A DNA stretch of 64,000 nt. Origin: Rhodocollybia butyracea (Eukaryota; Basidiomycota; Agaricomycetes; Agaricales; Omphalotaceae). A program made the position numbers and the translations under genes. The stretch spans positions 558,001-622,000 of the forward strand of contig JADNRY010000005.1 of assembly GCA_015501585.1 (NCBI GenBank). Reading direction: 5' to 3'. This document shows positions 10,764-20,432 of the stretch, piece after piece. The notes under the pieces are model-generated. The model saw only the letters and a list, made by a program, of their open reading frames with translations, was not told the DNA's origin and made no database searches. Numbering within the stretch: position 1 is the stretch's first letter; each line of letters begins with the position of its first letter.

Positions 10764-12892
10764 ATGGCCACAACGATAGCTGAAACAGTAGTTGCAGTAT
10801 GGATCGCACAATTCTCAGAGTGCCTTCAACGCAAAGATGCACAGGGTACCACATCTCTTTTTCTTCCCGATAGTTGGCTTCGAGACTTTCTCGTATTCCA
10901 GTGGGACATGCGCACTCTACATGGACACGAGAAGATCTCTTCATACCTATCTGCAAACCTCCACAAGTCTTCACTCTTTGACTTTCGAGTCGCTTCTGAC
11001 AGATACTTCAAGCCATCTTCTGGAGTGATACCTGGAACTGTTACGGCGGGATTTACGTTTTCAACGCCGATTGCTAGTGGAAGAGGGCATCTGGAACTCG
11101 CGCACGATAAAAGTGGAGAATGGAAGGCTTGTATTGTCTTTTTGATGCTAGACAGCCTTAATGGATATGAGGAGCTAGAAGCAGAAGGGGACATATATCA
11201 TCGTCGCTTGCCTACTTGGACTGAAGTACGAGCAATGAAATGGAAAGTTGCAGAACAGCAACCTGAAGTTCTTATTAGTACGTCGTACCAGTATTAAAGT
11301 TGTTTTGTATCCTGGAACTCGTATATTCTAGTCGGCGCTGGTCAGAGTGGACTACAAGTCGCCGCAAGATTCCAACAAATGCAAATTTCCACTCTTGTAG
11401 TAGAGAGAAACGACCGTGTTGGTGACACCTGGCGTCGCCGGTATCCCACCTTGATGCTTCACACTCCAAAGGAACACCATACTTGTACGTCCTGCGGTTA
11501 TCTTACTGGAATCGGTGGATATACATTTCCTAATATTTTCAGTGCTCTATCAGCCATTCCCCGCTAATTGGCCAGTGTGGACGCCTGGTGACAAGTTAGC
11601 TGACTGGCTAGAACAATACGCTATCTCGCAAGATCTTCTGGTTTGGACTAGGTCTACCATTGTTCCACCTCCGTCATACAACCGAGAGACAAGGAGGTGG
11701 ACCGTATCTATCGATAAAGCGGGACAACGTATCACCATACACCCCAAACACATCGTGGTTGCGACCGGCACCTTAGGCGAACCTTACATACCTACACTTG
11801 AGGGACAAGATCTATTCAAAGGCCAGGTCCTGCATTCTGCAATGTTTTCCGGCGGTTCTAATTTTGCAGGAAAACGTTGTGTGGTAGTTGGAACAGGGAA
11901 TAGCGCCGCTGACATCGCTCTTGATTTGTCCACTCAAGGAGCACAATCCGTGACCATGATACAACGCTCATCTACATGTGTTCAACCAGGGAACATTGTG
12001 GCCGACCAGCTTCATAAAGCGTACCCATCAGATGTACCTGTTGAAGTATCTGATTTCCGAAGTTTTGCGACGCCCTTGCGACGTCGTCTTGAAATTCTGG
12101 CCGGCGGGAGAAAGCATGCGGAGACTTGGGGGCAAGAGCAGGATTTTATTGAACGATTACAAAAAGCTGGAATGCAAATTGATCTGGGGCCTGACGATGC
12201 TGGTATCTTTAGCTTGGTAGGTACACGCTTTGGGGGTACGTAGTAAATTCGGTAGCACCATTTCGTTCACTGACCTCTTTCGGACCTGTTTTCTAGGATA
12301 TTGTATGATTATATACGTCGTTCTCTTTCAAAACGGAATGTTAATGAGTCTATGTGGCAGGGATGGACGTGGGATGCGCTGATCAGATTATCTCCGGGAA
12401 GATCCAAGTCAAGTCTGGAGTCCAGGTTCAAAAGTTCTCCGATAGTTCCTTAACATTCGATGATGGGTCGACACTTGAAACCGACGCTGTCGTTTTTGCG
12501 TGCGTGGATATCGATCTATTTATGGACGGCTTCTTCATGAGATCTGCAGTACTGGGTATCGGACAATGGAAGAGAACCTCAAGAATCTGTTGGGTGACGA
12601 CATTATCAGCCAAACAAAGTCACTACCACGCGGGATGATTGATGAGGAAGGCGAGATTCTCGCTGGATATAGGCCTACCGGGTATCCTGGTGTAAACTTA
12701 TCTTTTTGATCGCTATACATTTTATCTCAAATGTGCTTATAGCTATGGTTCGCTCCAGGGGGATTTGCAAATTCTCGCCTACAATCAAAGCACTTGGTCT
12801 GTCATATTATGCTGTCTATCCTGAAGTGTTTGCTTAATCTACTACAGGGAATACAAATCAAAGCACTAGAGATCGGGTATATGACCATGTAA
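10764..12892 (+). CDS. Flavin-containing monooxygenase with N-terminal NTF2/SnoaL-like domain
   Basis: FAD/NADPH-dependent monooxygenase. Exons are 10764-11277, 11332-11484, 11543-12235, 12297-12302, 12361-12499, 12550-12691, 12743-12796 and 12848-12892. Together they give 1746 nt and 581 residues with no stop. Residues 1-165 look like an NTF2/SnoaL-type domain. The FAD motif GAGQSG follows immediately after intron 1, then GDTWRRRYPTLMLHTP, VATGTLGEP, and the NADPH motif GTGNSAADIA. Late motifs are FGGYWMDVG, VVFATGYRTM and LWFAPGGF..RLQSKHL. The fourth exon is only 6 nt; skipping it also keeps the frame but loses the YW of the conserved GGY-x-D-V-G. Similar fungal enzymes oxidise varied soft nucleophiles or act in secondary metabolism. 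The substrate here is unknown. Confidence 0.9.
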
Positions 12893-13013
12893 TCGTACTA
12901 GATATATAAATATGGGTTCAGAACTTTGAATTTGCTTAAGCTGGGCCCATTTACATCTTCAAACTTTATGCTGGGATATAAAAATCTTGACCTCGTGTCT
13001 TCAAGTCACATAT

Positions 13014-13105
13014 CTCCCTGGCTGGGAGTCGAACCCAGCTTTCGCGCGGTAGAAATTCGTTGAATTGATGACAGGCGCGTGTACTAACCGATATACTACC
13101 AGGGA
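13014..13105 (-). tRNA. tRNA-Asp (GUC) with 20-nt intron
   Basis: The minus strand folds into a full cloverleaf. The acceptor stem is TCCCTGG/CCAGGGA with discriminator G. The anticodon stem is CGCGC/GCGCG with loop CTGTCA-C. The T-arm is a perfect CTGGG-TTCGACT-CCCAG. A 20-nt intron sits one base 3' of the anticodon, the standard nuclear position. 92 nt with intron, 72 without. Confidence 0.95.
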
Positions 13106-13533
13106 GTTAGGAACAAGTTAGAACTATGTGGCTCGAGCAACGAGGAACAGTACAAAATTTCGTAGTACTAGCGAAATACGAGACGAGGATATCATGTTAT
13201 GTTGTGGAATGCGAGATTGAGCTGAAGATGAAGCCAGTACTTTAAGTAAGTAAGGAGAAGTCTACCACCTCCGATTGCGCGTGTCATTCCACCCAGTTTT
13301 ACCCGCAGAGTTCGGTATAGTCTTTGACTTTGTATCTCTTCCACAATACCAGAGAGAAGTAAGAAGAGAAAACGAGAAAGCAACCAGAGAAACATGAGAG
13401 AAAACTCGAAGCGTCGATTGACGTCATAAGCGCTCAATCGTGTGATTTGAAATACACGACCTCAGCTACCGCAATCGAATCCAACCGCTGTCCTCTTCCA
13501 TTGGGCTCCTCACCTAGGCCTCAAGGCCTCAAG
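13106..13533. other. Intergenic
   Basis: Between tRNA-Asp and the TIR transposon. The minus-strand frame 13192-13437 is hydrophobic but has no family match that I recognise. Confidence 0.45.
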
Positions 13534-14619
13534 CCCAGTCAAAAGTCCGGATGGCCAGACCGGACCAGAGCGTGTAAAATAGAAAACTGTTGGTACGATC
13601 CACTGTCATCCGCTCTGGTCCGAAAAATTGTACACTTGGCTAAAGTCAATATGCTCAGAACGGTTGAGAGTGTGCCATAGTGGTTCTGACTGATTTGAGT
13701 CGCTACAAGCAGATTTATGTACATTGCAAATCTGCTCAGATCGGACCAGTGACTCGGACCAGAAAGTTTTCAGGTCATTGCCTTATATGGCATACATTTC
13801 CGTAAATACGACGATACACGTTACAGTAGCGCTCAATGCATAAAAGTAATACTGTCCATCCTTCACCACGTCCTTCTCTTTCGGCTTCTCCTACTACGAC
13901 TAGAAAGTAGTTAGACAGGGAGCTAAAGGAAGAATGAATAAAACTTACTAGCACCTTTCGTTACTGCTAACGGTACCTAGCGTTCATTTCGGCACGCATA
14001 TATCCCTCGCGAACCTACGATGATGACGACACCTGATAAGAGATTTGAGTGAGCAAAAATTCAATGGATAGACACCAAAACGTACTTTGCGTTAGGATAT
14101 GCCGTGGATTTTCGTGCGGTATCAATATATCAATGTCGATGAGAGGCTGGCCAATAGAGCAAGTCAGTATATATATCAAAAGAATAAAAGGACGCGTACA
14201 GTACTTCCGCTCGTGCCTAGAGAGATGGGCTTTGTGCAAGGGAATTTGGCAGTAGTGGTGGTGGTACGTGAGAGAGAAAGAGAGACCGAAGAAACTAGCG
14301 ACAACACGTCACGCGTATCGACTTTCCCCAAATCCTTGCTTCCTTTCTTCCCCAATTTTTGACTTGACAAATTCCCCAAATCTTTAGCTAGGCGCGTGGC
14401 TTTGGCCAACTCTGATGCGTTCCATGCTCAACTTGTCGGAATCGTTGGCAATGTTGTCGGTTTCATGGATTCTGACGTCGGTAGTCGAGCTCGGTCAAGG
14501 AAGGGAGGAAGGAAGGAAGGAAAAGTCGGGCAAACAAGCAGCTCTCGTCAGATGAGATGTATGAGAAAGTTGATTTGATCCGCTCCGGTCCGTTTTCGCC
14601 ATCCGGACTTTTGACTGGG
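13534..14619. mobile_element. Non-autonomous TIR DNA transposon, 1.09 kb
   Basis: The two ends are inverted copies: CCCAGTCAAAAGTCCGGATGG at the left and its exact complement at the right. Similarity extends inward to about 45 bp (a CGGACC-x-GAGCG block on both sides). The flanks carry the direct repeat CCTCAAG (7-9 bp depending on where the end is placed), a likely target-site duplication compatible with a hAT-type element. Sub-terminal CGGACCAGAG words occur several times in both orientations. The interior has no transposase, only short-repeat tracts (GAGAGAGAAAGAGAGA near 14272 and a GGAA run near 14502). A truncated relative lies at 49667. Confidence 0.8.
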
Positions 14620-15206
14620 CCTCAAGCTTCAAATTCAAACATAAGTAAATCGTTTCGAAACTACCACATATGCTTGAAAGCTACTTTGGTTGGATATCTG
14701 CCTTGATCGATTGATCTACCAGACCCTTTTAAAGTAATTTCCAACGCAAAAATAGGCCGCTTTCGTCTCGGAAACATGTTTAGCTCAATCTCACCCGTAC
14801 CGCTCACACGCCGAGGCAGTGGGTAGACCCTCTCGTCTGCTTTTCATGGAATCAGCTTCTGCCGAACCTTGACCTGCGGTCTTCAACCTGGTTAAACTCT
14901 CAAAGGTCCAAGCAAAGGCTCCCGTAGACGCATTGTAGTGGATGAACAAATACTCGTGGATATACTCAACTAGTGATGGATATCTGGATATTCGATGTGA
15001 CGTTATTGACAGCCCAAGTGTCTGAACTTCCGGTTGCCTTGAGAGAGAATGACTGGATGGATACCTCGGCGACTAAAATGTGGTGCGGATGCACGTTCTC
15101 TCTGTATCACGAATTCGGGTTCGCTCTGCACTCGGCTAGAGAAAGAGGTAAGTCGGAGTTATCTGTATAATTTAAGTGATAAGATCCACATTTAAGGAAC
15201 CAAATT
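14620..15206. other. Intergenic
   Basis: 3' flank of the first Gal80-like gene. The open frame at 14973-15170 has no recognisable feature. Nothing else seen. Confidence 0.45.
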
Positions 15207-16518
15207 TCAAAGATAAACCCTCTTCCCCTCCTTCGAACTTTTCTTAATCGCAGCTATAACCTCCTTCGCCTTCAATGCTTCCACCAAAGTGGCATAAGTC
15301 CCAGATTTTCCATCCGCAAGCGCCTTCCAAGCCAACCCGGTAGCAGTGGTATCGAAATTCTCCGAGTTCACAGTCATCGCAGAAACACCGACATCTTCCA
15401 ATTCAATTTTACTCCCATTCAGATAAACCTCTGGGGAAGCATCGAAGAGCCCCATCTGTCTTGTTCTGTCATCATCTCTAATCCTCACAGTACCCTTCTC
15501 TCCATGAATTACCCAATTAAAATCCGAACTCTGTTTAGCGCCAGATTGGATATTCACGTTAAAAACTGCACCGGAAACCAGGACACCGCTAACGCAGATT
15601 TGGTGTGGCCCGTCGAATGATACAGTTTCACCAGTAGGTTTTCCGTCGCTGCTGATTATGGTGATTGATGGAATCTGGTTTTGAAGGAGGGCAGTTAAGG
15701 ATGCGATAGGACCGAGAATGTAGGTGAGGAGATCGAATAAATGTCCTCCGGCGATGTCGACTAATGTACAACCGTTAGAAGGGTCGAGTACATACTTGTA
15801 TCCTTCGAGTGTGGCGGGCCCGTACAGTGAAAAGGGACCCATGCTGACAGTCTGTACCATATTCAATCTCGCGATACACGAAATTTCTCGCAAATAAAAA
15901 CTCACAAAAGACGACGCGATTACCTTGCCAATTTCCCCGCTTTCAATGATAGATTTAGCCTGAAAATGGTAGGTCATTGATCACCCTTGAAGACGAAACG
16001 GATTTAACGCACCTTCAATGCATATGCAGTAAATCTCACTGTTTTGAATCTCTTATCAGCACGATATCGGGTTGGCAAGAACAAGAAAACACCGTACATT
16101 GAAACCCAACCACCGTTTTGACCCCCATCTTCATCGCAGCCTCATGAATCTCCTTCGTCTCTTCCAAATTCCTACCGGCAGGCCACTCAATAAAGAGGTC
16201 CTTGCCTCCTTTGATGGCCTTCAGCGCAACTTCCTTATGGTGTGTCACTCGCACGGCTACAACAAGCATATCTATATCCTTATCCGCCGCGATATGCTCC
16301 GCTGAGCCATAATATGGCTTGACAACTTTGGAAGTAAGCTCAGAGTACTTCTTAGCACTGGCTTGTGCAGAGTCGGTATTTGTAGTCGATACAGCAACGA
16401 GAGAGAAGTCAGATGATAGAGGGGCTTTGAAGAGTGGAGGAGCCAATGCTGAGGCTGCCCAGCCTGTGGTGGATAAGCCGATGAAGCCCAGGCGGATTGG
16501 TTTTGCGATTGTGGACAT
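15207..16518 (-). CDS. Gal80-like Gfo/Idh/MocA oxidoreductase, copy 1
   Basis: NAD(P)-binding protein of about 380 residues in four exons. The N-terminus KPIRLGFIGLSTTGWAASALAPPLF carries the dinucleotide-binding turn. It is followed by the predicted cofactor strand and loop DMLVVAVRVTHHKEVALKA and FIEWPAGRNLEETKEI, laid out like yeast Gal80 and its relatives. After splicing, GFQLRFTAYALKAKSIIESGEIGKV continues into a C-terminal domain with GGHLFDLLTYILG and FNWVIHGEKGTVRI. Gal80 is a transcriptional repressor of galactose genes; most fungal homologues are uncharacterised sugar-type oxidoreductases, so the role is open. Tandem paralogue at 17536. A TATA box lies 47 bp upstream of the start. 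Confidence 0.85.
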
Positions 16519-16564
16519 GTTAAGCGTGTTATATTGAGGAATGTAGGAGTTGGCTTCGGGTCTC

Positions 16565-16572
16565 TATTTATA
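16565..16572 (-). promoter_or_regulatory. TATA box of Gal80-like copy 1
   Basis: Minus-strand TATAAATA lies 47 bp before the ATG at 16518. The paralogue has its TATA-like word at the same distance. Confidence 0.55.
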
Positions 16573-17535
16573 CTAGAATCAGTGTATAGCTCTCAAGCTC
16601 TTGTTTTCATCTTCCCTATCCATCGGGACTTCGTCATGAATTTGAATGTCAGTGAATGTACCAAAGTGAGCAACGCCGTGCTGACTCAAGGAATCAATCT
16701 TAGCAATCGGCCGGCATGATTATCAATTGGTGGCTCATATCCTTTGTAAACATTATGCCGAGTTGCCGATAATGCATCTTCCGCGACAAGCGTTGCTTTG
16801 TATAATGACTGTTTCAATACCTGAGCCCTGATCTGCATCCTCTCTCTAGTTTCATCTAGCTCTTGAGTGCCAGGGCTGCTGGACTTCGGAGGGTTCCTCC
16901 TGAGTGACCCATCCTCGCTACGCTTTTTAAACTAGCTTGGGGGATGGGTAAGTAAGTATATTGGATACCGCAGCCGCGCATCATCTAAAAGACTCAGACT
17001 GGCTCTCACTCTTGCAGGTGCATGAATTTGAAGATGAGCGAACATTAGTGAAAGGGCTGCACGCGTAGAACCTAGATTGTATACTTATAGCAAGCCCTCA
17101 AAAATTAAAGAAGACTAAGCGGATTCTAGTACTACACATGTACAGATTGGACGACAGCCACCACAAATGCAGTAGCCACCGATGTTATACAGAGTCAATG
17201 GTACGATATAGTATGAAAACGAGCAGCACGCCTATTTTATATCCAAATCCGGGACAACTCAGAGACACAGCGTGACTCCGGCAGGGACTTTGATAAATGT
17301 AGGTGGCATCAAGTCTTTCACTAGCATCTGCCACCCATGGCGCCACACACAAACTTCTTAATTTTGGGGACAAAACCTCAGGATGATCATGGTGTCATCT
17401 GGAGTAGAAGTAGTCGAGTCAAATTACAAGATTTGAGAGACTATAGCTTGACACAGTGAAGTCAAAGTCTACATTCGTATAATAATAAGAGGTAAGCTAA
17501 AACTACCGTTCATTAATGGCAGCTCTCTAAACCAC
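16573..17535. other. Intergenic between Gal80-like copies
   Basis: No gene seen. Short frames at 16534-16719 and 17185-17373 lack family features. Confidence 0.5.
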
Positions 17536-18850
17536 TTAGAAATGAATCCTTCTTCCCTCTTCGGAACTTTTCTTCATGGCGGCTATAACCTCCTTCATTT
17601 TCAACGCTTGCTCCAAAGTGGCATACGTCCCAGATTTTCCATCCGCATATGCCTTCCAAGCTAACCCAGTAGCAGTAGTACTGGATTTCTCGGAGTTCAC
17701 AGGTAATGCAGAAACGCCAACATCCTCTAATTCAACCTTAGTCCCGTTCAGATAAACCTCTGGGGAAGCATCAAAGAACCCCATCACTTTCATCCTATCA
17801 TCATCTATAATCCTCACAGTCCCATTTTCTCCATGGATTACCCAATTAAAATCCGGACTCTGTTTAGCGCCGGATTGGATATTCACATTGAACACTGCAC
17901 CGGAAACCAGGACTCCACTGACACAAACTTGGTTGGCACCGTCATATGGTACAGTTTCACCAGTAGGTTTTCCGTCGTTGCCAATTATTGTGATCAATGG
18001 GATCTGGTTTTGGAGGAGGGCGGTTAAGGAACTGATGGGTCCAAGGATGTAAGTGAGGAGATCAAACATATGACCTCCAAGAAGGTCAACCAATGTAACG
18101 CCGTTAGAAGAGTTGAGGAGATATTTGGCGGCTTCGGGTGCGGTAGGCCCGTACAGCGGGAAGCCCAAACTAACAGTCTATTCCAGAGTCAGTCTCGCGG
18201 CACAGGAATTCTCTCGCAAAGAAAAACTCACAAAGGATGAGGTGATTATCTTGCCAATTTCCCCGCTTTCAATGATAGATTTAGTCTTAAAATGATAGAT
18301 CATTGATCACTCTCGAAGGTGAAACGGCTTTTACACACCTTCAACGCATATGCATTGAATCTTGCTATTTAGTTCTTATCAGCATCCAGTTAACAGGAAC
18401 AGGAAAACACTATACATTGAAATCCAACCACCGTTTTGACCCCCATCCTCATCGCAGCCTCGTAAATCTCCTTGGTCTCTTCCAAACTCTTCCCAGCAGG
18501 CCACTCAATAAAGAGGTCCTTGCCTCCTTTGATGGCCTTCAGCGCAACTTCCTTATGGTGTGTGACTCGCACGGACACGACAAGCATATCAATATCCTTG
18601 TCCGCCGCGATATGCTCCGCTGAGCCATAATATGGCTTGACAACGTTGGAAGAAAGCTCGGAGTATTTCTTAGCACTGGCTTGCGCAGAGTCGGTATTTG
18701 TTGTCGATACAGCAACGAGAGAGAAGTCAGATGATAGGGGGCTTTGAAGAGTGGAGGAGCCAATGCTGAGGCTGCCCACCCTGTGGCGGATAAACCGATG
18801 AAACCAAGTCGGATCGGTTTAGTCTTGATTGGTTCTGCAATTGCGAACAT
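17536..18850 (-). pseudogene. Gal80-like oxidoreductase, copy 2, with 1-nt frameshift
   Basis: Tandem copy of the gene at 15207 with the same exon plan. It starts MFAIAEPIKTKPIRLGFIGLSATGW at 18850 and ends EEGRRIHF at 17536. In the first exon, around 18737, copy 1 reads AGAGGGGCTTT (plus strand) where this copy reads AGGGGGCTTT, one base shorter. The frame therefore shifts after about 38 codons, just behind the dinucleotide-binding turn, and the rest (SSDFSLVAVSTTNTDS onward) continues in another frame. Everything downstream is open and well conserved, so the lesion is recent or a base-call error in a G run. Initiation at an internal ATG (18779) would bypass it but lose the cofactor motif. 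Confidence 0.75.
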
Positions 18851-18896
18851 GTTATAGGATGGGATTGAAGATGATATATCGCATTTTGGATTTGGA

Positions 18897-18903
18897 TTTT
18901 ATA
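18897..18903 (-). promoter_or_regulatory. TATA box of Gal80-like copy 2
   Basis: Minus-strand TATAAAA lies 47 bp before the ATG at 18850, the same spacing as in the paralogue. Confidence 0.5.
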
Positions 18904-19870
18904 TCAGCGAGTATGGAATGATCGGAATTATCTTTAATAAGAGCTTTTTGGTCATTGAACCAAATTTGGCAGTTCATGCAGTAAAATGTAGTTGCTTGGT
19001 AAGAATGGGTTCAGATACAGCATACTTAACTCAACAGCTTACTGCAGGAATATGAATCAAATGATTTCTTAGCCCATTCAGAGACATTGATTATCAGAGA
19101 CTACTATCAGTGGGCCCGGGTACAGGCTGGTACAGGCCTGCAGAGCGCGCACTACTCTTCATGACCGAAGTAGGCCGCGAAATAGAATCTTTCACCACTC
19201 AGTCTGCTTGGAGATATTCTTTCAACACAACAAATTTGGGAGATCCTGAATGAAGGAATGTATGTATTTCGGGTGATCCTTCGGTGATCCCGATTTGTTT
19301 CAAATTCTCGAGCTTCGTCACGACTTCACAGGACTTCACCAGGACTTCACCAGGACTTCACCCGCCACCGACTCCTACGAAGTTCTAGCGACCCACTCAG
19401 GGTGCTAGCGAGAGCTTGTTAATATTTCTCGCGCGTCACTACGCACTAAGGGTAGGAAGCTCGATTTCTCCTTCTCTCATCCTGACTCCTGAGAGGCTAT
19501 TGATCATCTAGCCCGCTGCCAAAGTAGTAACAATATTGCCCTCAACCCAGTGCTTGGCCGAAATGCTGCTCAAACACCATCGATTCTTCTCGGTATGATA
19601 AGATCTAAACAGCTTCCATCAAATCAGAACCCCCCGCCTGTAGTATTGTCGTAGGGTTTAGAACTGGTCTAGACTGAATGTGCCAGTACCTGTTGTGAGC
19701 TTTTTTCTTTTCAGAAGGGAAGAACCACAAAGCAGCGGTTTCCTTACCTTCCGTATATCACTCTAGAGTAATACTTACCCTTCAATTCAAGGAACACAAA
19801 GCGCCAGAGTTATCGCACTCATTTCATACGGCGAGATCCTAGGATGATACAAAGGTTCAAATCTCAAGCT
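18904..19870. other. Intergenic
   Basis: No gene. A short tandem repeat of AGGACTTCACC (about three units) lies near 19329-19362. GCGACCCACTCAGG-like GC-rich words follow. Confidence 0.5.
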
Positions 19871-20010
19871 CAAGTAGTAGTAGGAGTAGTATACTCAGCT
19901 CCGCTCTAGTACAGCGGGGTCCCACACCCGGGGAACAGCCGGACTTCAAGGCAGAGAAGCAGTGGGCTCGACCCACAAAGGGAAGGTAGACTGCAAGCCC
20001 TCCCAGAGCG
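19871..20010 (-). mobile_element. LINE 3'-end fragment
   Basis: CAGCGGGGTCCCAC, GGGAACAGCCGG and GGGAAGGTAGACTGCAA occur here in the same order as at 48080-48160, the 3' region of the LINE at 48 kb. As there, the minus-strand 3' end runs into a (TAC)n-type microsatellite (plus-strand AGTAGTAGTAGGAGTAGTA at about 19873). This is a short, old, 5'-truncated insertion in the same orientation. Confidence 0.6.
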
Positions 20011-20432
20011 GAGGTAGCAGGAAAATTCCTTATCCAGAACGCTCCAAGCGCTTAAACGAAGGTGCTTCCATGATGAAAGTATTGCTTCGGGTACGAATGT
20101 CGTCGCAATGTGTAGTACTAGTTCGTCCTCACTCTTCGAAGCCTGTTGATCGATCTAATATCTTAAGCCAGTACAGAATATCAAAACAGACAGTAAAGAT
20201 AGAGGTTACAAAGGTCCAAGGTAACGGCGTACAAAATAACAAGGTTACGATAAGTTACAATTAGGAAATTCAAAGACTATAGTACTAATGAAAACAGTAG
20301 ATAACACGAGATAGGAATGATTTGAAGCATTAACGATACGAGTTTATGAACAACAAGGCGCAGAGAGAAAAAGGGTTGGAAGAACTCGATTAGATAATAA
20401 AACGACGATTCAGGTCCTAGTGGGAAACATCT
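20011..20432. other. Intergenic, 3' of metacaspase
   Basis: The plus-strand frame across 19962-20264 overlaps the LINE remnant and is basic and repetitive; I do not regard it as a gene. Confidence 0.45.
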
